Shown here: piece by piece, positions 40,377-48,286 of the stretch
Layout of the letters: each line of letters starts with the position of its first letter
Position numbering within the stretch: position 1 is the first letter of the stretch
Source: CAXGTL01 sp964645705
GTDB taxonomy: Archaea; Nanobdellota; Nanobdellia; Woesearchaeales; CAXGTL01
Direction of reading: 5' to 3'
NCBI GenBank assembly: GCA_964645705.1
Contig: CAZYAB010000003.1
Coordinates: forward strand, 124,001-188,000
DNA: 64,000 nucleotides
Translations under genes and position numbers: made by a program
The notes under the pieces: model-generated
The model's input: the letters and a program-made list of their open reading frames with translations, nothing else
Told to the model about the DNA's origin: nothing
The model's database searches: none

Positions 40377-41114
40377 CTATCCTGTGCTTATTTTTTCAGC
40401 AGCACCTTTTTTTATAAGAAGTGCGATTATTTTGTTTGGTAAACACGCAATGTCTTCTGGTTCAAATGGACCATAGTTGTTCAGATCATTTGCTAAGAAA
40501 CTAGGAATATACTCTAGTATTCTCACAACAGAGTTATTAGTGTAAAAGATATCAGTATCATTACTTGACTCACTAGTTTTTTGTTTTTCTTCTCTATCTT
40601 GTTTTAATTGATCTTTTATATCTTTACTTTGTTCTTGTCTTTGCTCTTTTTCCCTTCCCTTTTCTTCTAATTGTTTTTCAAATCGTTTTTTCAAGCTTTC
40701 TGTTTTAGGGGTTCTTTCCTCTAAAACTTCTTTAACTATGTTGTTTCTAAAATTATCAAATATCATCAATAAATCAATAAAAAATGTTTTTTCTTCTTCT
40801 AATAAATTATTAGTATCAACATCTGCTGATGTCCTACTTTTTATTAATGCCATTGAAATTATCTTTTTTTCTCTTCTTTGTAATAATTCTTTTATTATTT
40901 TTTTTATATTTTGGATTTGTTGAATTGTTTTTTCTCTTTCACTTGCTACAAAAAGATTGTCATCTGATTTTTCTAATATTTTCTTTTTCTCTTTTATATA
41001 TTCAATAATATTATTAAAGAAATCTTTATCCAAGGTTTGTAACTCTTCTCTATTTTTTTCATTCCTTAATAATTCAAATAAGGATTCATATGTTATTTTG
41101 ATGCTGTCAGTCAT
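40377..41114 (-). CDS. GINS complex subunit (replicative helicase factor)
   Basis: 245 residues. The N-terminal ~150 residues are helical (ITYESLFELLRNEKNREELQ) and include the SMALIKSRTS segment seen in archaeal GINS. A Lys/Glu/Gln linker covers ~150-190. The C-terminal B-domain reads VVRILEYIPSFLANDLNNYG followed by PFEPEDIACLPNKIIALLIK and KGAAE, the hallmark of Gins51-type subunits. GINS joins MCM and Cdc45/RecJ in the replicative helicase. Encoded next to eL42 and divergent from the radical SAM gene. Confidence 0.85.
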   Translation of the reverse strand: MTDSIKITYESLFELLRNEKNREELQTLDKDFFNNIIEYIKEKKKILEKSDDNLFVASEREKTIQQIQNIKKIIKELLQRREKKIISMALIKSRTSADVDTNNLLEEEKTFFIDLLMIFDNFRNNIVKEVLEERTPKTESLKKRFEKQLEEKGREKEQRQEQSKDIKDQLKQDREEKQKTSESSNDTDIFYTNNSVVRILEYIPSFLANDLNNYGPFEPEDIACLPNKIIALLIKKGAAEKISTG

Positions 41115-41187
41115 ATTATTTCTGCAAAATTTAGTTGTTTTTATTATTTTATATTCTCTAACTTCTATATAGGAAATCTATGATTTA

Positions 41188-41300
41188 TGGAATGTGCATG
41201 GCCCGTTCGCACTTTCCATGTGTTGGTTGTCTTGCTTGGAAAGCCCTGAAAGTAATGACATGTGCTCACTTGCCTTACAGGCGCCACACACATACAATTT
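41188..41300. ncRNA. Candidate structured RNA between GINS and the radical SAM gene
   Basis: A GC-rich island in AT-rich sequence. A hairpin is formed by TGGAATGTGC (41189-41198) with GCACTTTCCA (41210-41219). A second domain pairs TGTGTTGG near 41220 with CCACACACA near 41284-41292, enclosing CCTG/CAGG and CTT/AAG stems with a TTA bulge, similar to a kink-turn. A TATA-like TTCTATATAGG at 41161-41171 fits plus-strand transcription; ATTTATAAG near 41311-41319 fits minus. No stop-free coding frame is needed here. Class unknown, perhaps H/ACA or C/D related. Confidence 0.38.
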
Positions 41301-41309
41301 ATGGAAACT

Positions 41310-41320
41310 TATAAATATAT
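41310..41320 (+). promoter_or_regulatory. TATA box of the radical SAM gene
   Basis: CTTATAAATAT-like sequence lies about 20 nt before ATG 41335, indicating a leaderless mRNA and ruling out an upstream start of the frame at 41194. Confidence 0.5.
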
Positions 41321-41334
41321 TCTTGTTTTTTTTC

Positions 41335-42561
41335 ATGATTATGGCCAAATTAACATTTAAATCATTGAAATTCGAACAAAAACAAGACTTTGTTAGAGTC
41401 AGGTTATATGGATTGTTTTATTTTGACATTCCTAAAAGTGATTTAGCTAAAGTTGATTCTGAGTTTAAGATTAGTGGCCCATCTATTGATTTCCCATTCA
41501 TTAACATGGCAATTGCTGAAAGAAAATTCAATTTTTTGATTGGTAAATATATGGGTAGTTTGAAAAATAAACTTAATAATAAGCCAACAGTATATGTTCA
41601 TAGTAATTCTGGTATTCCGTTGATAGGCTCTAATGTGTTTGGAATAGTTGACAGGAACACATCTATTATTGAAGTTAAGCCAATTACAGGATGCAATCTT
41701 GATTGCATATATTGTTCTGTTGATGAAGGAAAAAGTTCTAAAAAATCAAGGGATTTTGTAGTTGAAAAAGAGTATTTGGTTGATGAGCTAAAAAAACTGA
41801 TTAAATTTAAAGGAATTAATGGCATTGAAGTACATATTGGTACACAAGGCGAACCTTTATTATATGAGCCTTTGCTTGAGTTTGTCAAAGATATTAAGAA
41901 GATTAAACAAGTTAAGATTATATCAATAAATACAAATGGATTGCTTTTCACAGAAAAATCAATTGATAAATTTATAAAATCTGGTTTGAATCAGATAAAC
42001 TTATCTGTTAATACTTTAGACAAGAAAAAAGCAACAAAAATAGCTAATTCTCCTTATGATGTTGATCATATAATTAGAATAGCAAAATATATTGCTAATT
42101 ATGGTGCTAATAGAGTTGATTTAAGAATCGCTCCTGTTTTAATGAAAAGCATAAATGAAAAAGATATAGAAGATTTGGTTGTGTTTGCAAAAACTATTGG
42201 TGCAAAATTAGGTATTCAGAACTATTTATATTATCCTAAAGGTAGAAAACCTTGTAAACAATTACAATGGCCTAAATTCTTTGACATTCTTAAGAAGTTA
42301 GAAAAAAAGCAGGGTGTTCATTTGATTTTAGATGAAAATGATTTTAATATTAAAAAGACTAAACTACTTCCAAAACCATTTAAAACAAGAGACATCATTG
42401 ATGCATTGGTTAAATGTAGAGGAAGGTATAAAAATGAGTTTATTGGTGTTAGTAAAGACAGAAATATTACTATTTTTTCTAAAAAAGATCTGAAGATAGG
42501 GTCTATTGTTAAAGTGAAGATAAAAAGATCTAAACATAATGTGTTTTCTAGTGTTATTTAA
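41335..42561 (+). CDS. Archaeal radical SAM protein with C-terminal TRAM domain
   Basis: 408 residues (406 from the second ATG at 41341). The radical SAM cluster motif is PITGCNLDCIYCSVDEG (CxxxCxxC). The barrel continues with VHIGTQGEPLLYEPLLEFV and KIISINTNGLLFT. The C-terminal ~65 residues (ALVKCRGRYKNEFIGVSKDR, then LKIGSIVKVKIKRSKHNVFS) form a TRAM RNA-binding domain. This suggests modification of RNA or a ribosome-linked protein, but the reaction is unknown. The first ~90 residues are a small beta domain. Start chosen from the TATA position. Confidence 0.85.
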   Translation: MIMAKLTFKSLKFEQKQDFVRVRLYGLFYFDIPKSDLAKVDSEFKISGPSIDFPFINMAIAERKFNFLIGKYMGSLKNKLNNKPTVYVHSNSGIPLIGSNVFGIVDRNTSIIEVKPITGCNLDCIYCSVDEGKSSKKSRDFVVEKEYLVDELKKLIKFKGINGIEVHIGTQGEPLLYEPLLEFVKDIKKIKQVKIISINTNGLLFTEKSIDKFIKSGLNQINLSVNTLDKKKATKIANSPYDVDHIIRIAKYIANYGANRVDLRIAPVLMKSINEKDIEDLVVFAKTIGAKLGIQNYLYYPKGRKPCKQLQWPKFFDILKKLEKKQGVHLILDENDFNIKKTKLLPKPFKTRDIIDALVKCRGRYKNEFIGVSKDRNITIFSKKDLKIGSIVKVKIKRSKHNVFSSVI

Positions 42562-42623
42562 TTATTAAATTAGTTCTTAGAAGTTTTTAAAAAAATAAAA
42601 AAAAAAGAAAAAAATTAAATTAC

Positions 42624-45063
42624 TTATTCTTCAGCTTCTTCTTCTACTACTTCTTCTTCTGCAGCTTCTTCAACAGCTGTTACAGAGCCATCAACTGTTT
42701 TTACTCTGATGTCGTCTCCTTCAAAGCCGTCAGTTTCTAAGTGTTTAGCAACAATTTCACAAGCTTTCTTAGTGTCTGGTGCTTCCCATCCAGCAACTAG
42801 CATGGATACTTTTTCTCCGTTTTCGAATAATTTGATTACGGATTCACCTGGTTTAAACATTGCATTAATTGCTTCACTATCTGGGTTACCTAATAATGAT
42901 GCAGCAACTGAGTTTGCTCTAGGTCCACCAATAGCAATTACATTTACTTTTGATGCAAAGTCACTACCAAATTCGTCGATAATTTCAGTATCTAGTTTAG
43001 CAGCGCCAACATTGATAGGAACAATTTCTTGAGTTGTTGTTCCACCACTTGTTGAAGTTGAACTAGTTGTTGCTCCTGAAGTTAGGAATACTTCTGGCAC
43101 TCTTTGACTTACTGGCACTGTCAATCCAAATGTTTGTGATGCACCACTAGGTGATTCAAATACGCCTTCTATACCATATTCATTGATATATCTGTATGTG
43201 TTTGATTCTCCTGTTCTTTGTTTCCATGTTCCTGATGTTGGTGAACCACGTGCAATTTGTGCATATGTATCTGTTGAAACTGGTGCTGTTAAGTTAAATG
43301 TTAATGCTGTTATTCCTGATAGTGCATTAGTGTTGAATGAACTAGATCCATCTACTAATTGCTCTGCTTGTGCTAAATGGAATTTTATTTGTCCTGGAAT
43401 TCCTGGTTCAGATGTAGTTGCATTGTTAATAAGTTGAATCTTTAAACCACCTTTAGCAATGATTTGGTCTGTAACAATTGTTCCAGAATCTCTAGTAACT
43501 GCGATTAGAGGGTCTGTTCCTGAAGGATCACTCCAATTTTTCACAGTATAAGATACACCATTAACAACTAATGGACCTGTTAAAAAGCCGCTACTAGCTG
43601 TCATAGATACTTTATATGTGTCACCAACTTTTGGTTCTAGATCAATTGATAAAGTGTTTGTATCTGAATCAAAGCTGTATGAAGTATATGTTAGGATCTC
43701 TGTTTTTCCATCTGCTTTTGCAGCATCGTCTGTTAGGATGAACATATTTTCAACTGAAATATTTCTTCCATCATCCGGAGTTAGCAATAATAGATTTGAT
43801 GAATCTCCCCATGATAAATTAGTAGCACTTGTTGCTTTGTATGCAATAGGAACATCAACTGCATTTCCCTCAAGATCTTCATAACTCAGAGTATATGTAT
43901 CTCCTCCGCTAAGTGAAACTTCATATGTATCTGGGTCTGTTAATCCTTCATATACAAGATCTATATCTAATGCTTCAAGAGCTTGTTGTAGATAACTATT
44001 GTGGACTACTCCTGCTAAGCTTGTGAATTCTTCACCATCAAGATAATAAGACCTATCTGTTACTAAATTAATATCAATTTCAGTAACAGTCAAAGTAGAA
44101 TTATCATCAGTACCTCTAATAATTAGTTCTGAATTAGGTACATTTGATCCACCTGATCCTACTTTTAGCTTGTGGCTAGATGCTTGGTTGTCTTGGATTT
44201 CATTATCTCTCATTTCTAATCTTTGACCACCAACAACGAATTTAACAGTGTCTGCAACTGTTTCTTTTGATGATGTTGAAATACTAGTTATACCAACTAA
44301 TAAACCACCAACTGCTTGGATTTCTCCACTATTGATGTCTTTAGTAGTCCCATCAATACTAACATATGCTTTTGTACTATAGATTGATGATACTCCGACT
44401 TCGTGTTCAACACCATCAACTTCAACTGTTTGAGCTTCATCACCTGTTTGCATTGTGATAGGTACTCCACCACCAATCAAAATCATTTTCAGGCTATCTT
44501 CTCTAACTGTTTGTGGTCTTGTTGCGTCAACAACTGTCCAAGGTTGACCAAGTATATTTAGTTGATCTTCTTCAAAATATGTTACATCAGCTGTTGTAGT
44601 TGTTGCAAGAGTTGCATCCCATGCATCACTGAATATCATACTATAATTTAGGAATTTTCCTTTATTAGCATAGTATAGATACATGCCAACACCTTTCGCA
44701 CCATGTCCTGATGCTGTATTTTTGTAGAAATTTACAACACCGTCTTCTAGTACAATGTATTGATCATACTTAGCTGTTCCGCCAACAGTTGTATCAACTT
44801 CATCAGAAGCTAATGCATCTAATTGGCCAGATCCAACTTTTGATAAAATTTGATCAAAGTTTTCACTGATTTCTAAAGTGTTTGAAGATGTGCTAATTTT
44901 CCAACTGTCTCCTTCGAGAGTAGTTGTTTCTGTTTCACCTTCAACAGCTTTTTCAATAACTGCTTCAGCTTGCAAACCATTTGCAATATCAACTGATCCA
45001 ATAACATCCATAGTTGCTGCTACTTTACCAACAACTATGTATCCATCAAATCTTTTATCCTCT
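42624..45063 (-). CDS. S-layer protein, N-terminus lost in the assembly gap
   Basis: At least 812 residues. The frame stays open from the ATG at 45011 up to the gap edge, giving EDKRFDGYIVVGKVAATMDV, which matches the mature start of archaeal S-layer proteins, so the signal peptide lies in the gap. The C-terminal ~100 residues are the S_layer_C type: VNVIAIGGPRANSVAASLLG, then AMFKPGESVIKLFENGEKV and MLVAGWEAPDTKKACEIVAK. The middle is long, Thr/Ser/Gly-rich and beta-predicted. The tail is acidic. It forms the paracrystalline cell wall. Likely highly expressed; single gene. Confidence 0.92.
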
Positions 45064-45163
45064 NNNNNNNNNNNNNNNNNNNNNNNNNNNNNNNNNNNNN
45101 NNNNNNNNNNNNNNNNNNNNNNNNNNNNNNNNNNNNNNNNNNNNNNNNNNNNNNNNNNNNNNN
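45064..45163. other. Assembly gap of 100 N
   Basis: Exactly 100 undetermined bases, a common placeholder for unknown length. It removes the 5' end of the S-layer gene and its promoter. A 36-bp direct repeat on its right edge probably caused the break. Confidence 0.99.
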
Positions 45164-45218
45164 TATCCTCACTATCGTTCGGATTTTGCTTTTTGCAAAT
45201 ATCCTCACTATCGTTCGG
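45164..45218 (+). repeat. Direct repeat with 36-bp period at the gap edge
   Basis: TATCCTCACTATCGTTCGG occurs at 45164-45182 and again at 45200-45218, spaced by a TTTTGCTTTTTGCAAA-type spacer. Each unit holds the imperfect inverted ends ATCC...GGAT. A partial match (TATCCTC) lies on the left gap edge at 45056-45062. Too few units to call an array. Confidence 0.75.
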
Positions 45219-45267
45219 GAACCTACTGGTGTTCGATGTGGTCCCTATTGCTCTAAGAATAAGTTTA

Positions 45268-45374
45268 TGTGGGGAGGAGGATTCGAACCCCCGTAGGCAC
45301 TAAGCCAACAGGTCCTAAGCCTGTCCCGTATGACCTGAAGCTTTTGCTTCATTTGGCCGCTCCGGCATCCCCAC
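45268..45374 (-). tRNA. tRNA-Leu (anticodon UAG) with a 23-nt D-loop intron
   Basis: Acceptor stem GTGGGGA/TCCCCAC, T-arm GGGGG-TTCGAAT-CCTCC, anticodon arm ACAGG-CTTAGGA-CCTGT with anticodon TAG at 45317-45315, and a class II variable arm. The D-stem is CCG/CGG but its loop is 34 nt. Removing 45352-45330 leaves an 11-nt D-loop and an 84-nt tRNA. The insert is bounded by a bulge-helix-bulge: GGCC (45358-45355) pairs with GGTC (45335-45332), with 3-nt bulges AAA and ATA, around an inner GAAGC/GCTTC stem. CCA is not encoded; discriminator is A. Confidence 0.93.
45330..45352 (-). other. Predicted archaeal tRNA intron in the D-loop
   Basis: Sequence from A45352 to T45330 on the minus strand, 23 nt, with a GAAGC-AAAA-GCTTC hairpin. 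Flanking bulges AAA (45354-45352) and ATA (45331-45329) surround a 4-bp helix (one G-U), the substrate form of archaeal splicing endonuclease. Cut after the second base of each bulge restores a normal D-loop. Confidence 0.7.
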
Positions 45375-45453
45375 ATGAGGATATTATATAAAAACTATGA
45401 TTTTATATATATATTTAACTGTTATTTTGGTTTATTTTAGTTTATTTTGGTTA

Positions 45454-46683
45454 TTACTTAACTTTGAATTCATATTTAATATCTTTTTGATTTTTGTCAA
45501 CTTGTTGTTTTGCAAAGTTTATCATTCCAATTAATTTTGCTTTATTAGGATAATCTCTTTGATATGCAATCATCAATGTTTTTAATGCTGTTTCAAAATC
45601 ACTTAATTTTCCATAAGCAACACCAAGATTGAAAAAAGCTTCAGGATTGTGAGGATTTATTAATACTGCTTTGTCTAGAACAGCAATTGATTCAGTATAT
45701 TTGTTTAATTTTTGATATGTTGCACCAAGATTAATAAGTGCTAGAACATTGTTCTTATTTATGTTCAAGGTTTTTTTAAAATATTCTTCTGCTTTTTTAA
45801 AATCATTTAATTTATAATAAATAGATCCTATGTTTGCTAAAGCGTCTGTGTTGTTTTTGTCAACATATAATGCCTCTTTAAAATATTTTTTTGATTTTTC
45901 TAAATCCTTATTTTCTAAGAAAATTAACCCTAAGTTTAAGTTTGCTTTAATGTAAAAATTACCTTTTTCTTTGCATAAAAAAATAACTTTTTTAAATTCT
46001 TCTATGGCAATTTGTGTGTTTCCTATTATTTTATTTTGGTTTGCAAAATCTAAATGTGCTTTTATATCATTAGGATTCTTTTTTATTTTCTTTTCTCCAA
46101 GACTCAAATAATATTCTGTTTTTTCTTTGCTAAATTTTTGAAAATGTAGTATGGGAACTTGCGCAAGTTTAATTTTTCCTTTATTTTTTAAGATGCTGTA
46201 GTCTATTAATTCATGGATTGCGCCTCGGAACTTGTATTCTTTTTTGTTTTTGAATAATCTTGTTTTTTTAGATGCGTGCCACCCATAAAAACCATTTGTT
46301 GATTTGCATGATCTCCAACCTGTTATTCTAAAATTGTTTGAAAAGTTTTTTGTGATAAAACTGTATCCGTCTATGTTGTGTTCTTCTTGTGTCAATGATT
46401 TTAATTTGTCCAGATCTTTTTTGTCCATAACTTCGTCTGCATCAAGAATTAAGATCCAGTCGCTTGTTGCATGCTCTAGAGATTTGTTTCTTGCTTTTGA
46501 AAAATCATCCTCCCATTCATAATCAAAAACTTTTGCACCTAATGATTTTGCAATTTCTTTTGTTTTATCTGTTGAACCTGTGTCTACTAAAATAATTTCG
46601 TCAACAATTGATTTGACACTGTTAATACATCTCTCTAAGAATTCTTCCTCGTTTTTTGTGATCATGCACAAACTTAAAGTCAT
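45454..46683 (-). CDS. Family 2 glycosyltransferase fused to TPR repeats
   Basis: About 409 residues. The N-terminal GT-A domain begins MTLSLCMITKNEEEFLERCI, contains IILVDTGSTDKTKEIAKSLG and WILILDADEVM, the DxD metal site. Residues ~225-400 hold at least five TPR units (for example ALANIGSIYYKLNDFKKAEE). Such enzymes transfer sugars to lipids or surface glycans; TPRs may bind partners or acceptors. The ATG at 46683 is 14 nt after the rpl37e stop; an earlier start would overlap rpl37e in another frame. A link to S-layer glycosylation is possible from proximity, with the gap caveat. Confidence 0.87.
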   Translation of the reverse strand: MTLSLCMITKNEEEFLERCINSVKSIVDEIILVDTGSTDKTKEIAKSLGAKVFDYEWEDDFSKARNKSLEHATSDWILILDADEVMDKKDLDKLKSLTQEEHNIDGYSFITKNFSNNFRITGWRSCKSTNGFYGWHASKKTRLFKNKKEYKFRGAIHELIDYSILKNKGKIKLAQVPILHFQKFSKEKTEYYLSLGEKKIKKNPNDIKAHLDFANQNKIIGNTQIAIEEFKKVIFLCKEKGNFYIKANLNLGLIFLENKDLEKSKKYFKEALYVDKNNTDALANIGSIYYKLNDFKKAEEYFKKTLNINKNNVLALINLGATYQKLNKYTESIAVLDKAVLINPHNPEAFFNLGVAYGKLSDFETALKTLMIAYQRDYPNKAKLIGMINFAKQQVDKNQKDIKYEFKVK

Positions 46684-46696
46684 TTTATGTAGAAGA

Positions 46697-46864
46697 CTAT
46701 TTTTTGGTTTGCCAAGAGTATTTTCTAATTCTTTTACTTTTTCCATAACCGCAACTACTGCATCTCTTTTTTCTAATGTGGTAACTGTGTTTGCCACACC
46801 TCTTGCATCTAATGTGGGTTTTTTTTCCTGATTTTTTACCCATAGAGGGTGTTCCTTTAGTCAT
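46697..46864 (-). CDS. rpl37e: 50S ribosomal protein eL37
   Basis: 55 residues. Starts MTKGTPSMGKKSGKKTHIRC and continues CKRCGKHSYHIRKKRCSSCG then KSKRIRKYSWQTKK, an unmistakable L37e zinc protein (C20, C23, C35, C38). Encoded 9 nt after the LSm gene, the conserved archaeal LSm-L37e pair. Short enough to be missed by length filters. Confidence 0.95.
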   Translation of the reverse strand: MTKGTPSMGKKSGKKTHIRCKRCGKHSYHIRKKRCSSCGYGKSKRIRKYSWQTKK

Positions 46865-46873
46865 TTTTATTAC

Positions 46874-47098
46874 CTATGCTGGTGAAATAAATATAATTGC
46901 ATCTCCTCTTATAAATATTACCCCTAGTTGTCTTTTTAACTCACTGTTTACTCTTTCTTCAGCATTTTCTAGAACTGTATTTATGTGTATGTCAAATGCT
47001 TTAAGATTTCCAATAAATTGTTTACCATTCTTTAATTCAACTATTACTCTTTTGTCTCTTGCTCTGTTTAATGCGTCTAATGGTCTTGATGTTTCCAT
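46874..47098 (-). CDS. Sm-like archaeal protein (LSm)
   Basis: 74 residues. Sm1: LNRARDKRVIVELKNGKQFI and GNLKAFDIHINTVLENA; Sm2: GVIFIRGDAIIFISPA. It forms hexa- or heptameric rings that bind U-rich RNA and are involved in tRNA and RNA processing. It pairs with rpl37e directly downstream. Its 5' region has a GGAGG-like site and is divergent from eS8. Confidence 0.95.
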   Translation of the reverse strand: METSRPLDALNRARDKRVIVELKNGKQFIGNLKAFDIHINTVLENAEERVNSELKRQLGVIFIRGDAIIFISPA

Positions 47099-47231
47099 TT
47101 TGATTAACCTCCTTTAATAAAAAAATAAATTAATCATGGAAAACCATGTTTTCTTTATAAACTTTACTAAATAATTTTATCTGAGAAAAATAGTAACATT
47201 TTTAAATGGAGTTTAAATCCTATATATTATT

Positions 47232-47609
47232 ATGGCAATTACACAACATAGATCAAAGAGAAAGCCTAGTGGTGGAAGATATAAGGCAAAGCCGCGTAAG
47301 ATAAAAGCTTTATTTGGCAGAGCACCATCTTTAACTAAGTTGGGTTCAAGAAAATTAAGAAAAATAAGAACAATCGGCGGAAACAGCAAAACAAGATTAG
47401 TTCAATCAGAAATTGCTAATGTTTATGATCCTAAAGAGAAAAAATATTTTAAAGTCAAAATTAAAAACATTCTAGAGAATCCTGCAAATCCTCATTATGT
47501 TCGTAGAAACATAATGACAAAAGGCACAATAATCGAGACTGAAAAAGGTAAGGCAAAGATTACTTCTCGTCCTGGACAGGATGGAATTGTGAATGCTGTT
47601 TTGGTTTGA
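47232..47609 (+). CDS. rps8e: 30S ribosomal protein eS8
   Basis: 125 residues. Begins MAITQHRSKRKPSGGRYKAK, the S8e signature, then TIGGNSKTRLVQSEIANVYD and ENPANPHYVRRNIMTKGTII. Size is normal for archaeal eS8. It is divergent from the LSm gene and transcribed from its own promoter. Confidence 0.96.
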   Translation: MAITQHRSKRKPSGGRYKAKPRKIKALFGRAPSLTKLGSRKLRKIRTIGGNSKTRLVQSEIANVYDPKEKKYFKVKIKNILENPANPHYVRRNIMTKGTIIETEKGKAKITSRPGQDGIVNAVLV

Positions 47610-47671
47610 GGTGATTTCTTTTTTAAAAAAAAAGTATTGATAGAATTTATAATTAGTTTTGTGAGGGTAAA

Positions 47672-48286
47672 ATGTCTAAAAGCACAATAGGAGAAACAAT
47701 AGAAAGATTGATTAAAGAAAGTAAAACTGATGAAGACCTTAGAAATAAAGTAGGTAGATTAATAAGAAATGATTGGAATTCCAATATTAGAATTAATAAT
47801 AAGATTAGACAAGCTTTATCTTACAGACAAATTGGAAAAAAACCAGGCATAGAAATTGTTGGTGGAAGAAATCATTCTAAGCAAGATGTTTTTGATGCAA
47901 TAACACAATTACTTAGTGATTTTTATGAAGAAAGAGGTTCTGAATTAGAAACACATTATTTTGTTGAATCATTAATACTTGTAACCAAATTATTTGAACA
48001 TGGTAAAAATAGACATTTCTTTCCAATCTATATTCCTAGTGAAAGTGCAAATGTACAGCACGGTTATGTTGAAATAGAACAACGCAAACAAGAACAAGAA
48101 GATCCTGAGTGGATGGATGTGGAGTTTTCTCATTCACCAATGATTTACAATCATCAAATCTTTAGAATTTATTTTAATATTCCTGATTATGACAATCGGA
48201 ATGAAGAACAGTCTCTTAGGGAGAAAGATATTTTTATTGATCATACTGGAATGAAGAGATATAAAAAACCAAAGAAAAATGATTGA
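47672..48286 (+). CDS. Unknown protein coupled to an Fe-S nuclease
   Basis: 204 residues, no family recognised. The N-terminal half is helical and basic (TIGETIERLIKESKTDEDLR, SNIRINNKIRQALSYRQIGK). The middle has GGRNHSKQDVFDAITQLLSD and ETHYFVESLILVTKLFEHGK. The C-terminal part is beta-rich with HSPMIYNHQIFRIYFNIPDY. The stop overlaps the start of the nuclease at 48279 by 8 nt, so the two are made together and probably act in one complex or pathway. No signal peptide or membrane helix. Confidence 0.65.
   Translation: MSKSTIGETIERLIKESKTDEDLRNKVGRLIRNDWNSNIRINNKIRQALSYRQIGKKPGIEIVGGRNHSKQDVFDAITQLLSDFYEERGSELETHYFVESLILVTKLFEHGKNRHFFPIYIPSESANVQHGYVEIEQRKQEQEDPEWMDVEFSHSPMIYNHQIFRIYFNIPDYDNRNEEQSLREKDIFIDHTGMKRYKKPKKND

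Noticed and set aside
41188..41300. tRNA in the structured island
   Set aside because: No T-arm with TTCRA-type loop in the right place and no acceptor pairing; the CGTTCGC piece is a chance resemblance.
41194..41334. Upstream extension of the radical SAM reading frame
   Set aside because: A TATA box lies at ~41310-41320 and the family start fits ATG 41335; the extension has no protein-like pattern and covers the structured island.
45164..45218. CRISPR array at the gap
   Set aside because: Only two repeat copies with a 17-nt spacer are visible, and no array-type repeat length or cas1/cas2 genes; kept as a direct repeat.
44878..45303. Plus-strand open frame running through the gap
   Set aside because: Undetermined bases make it open artificially; it is antisense to the S-layer gene and the tRNA.
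46684..46797. N-terminal extension of the glycosyltransferase
   Set aside because: It overlaps rpl37e in another frame; the GT-A domain starts exactly at the ATG at 46683, just after the rpl37e stop.
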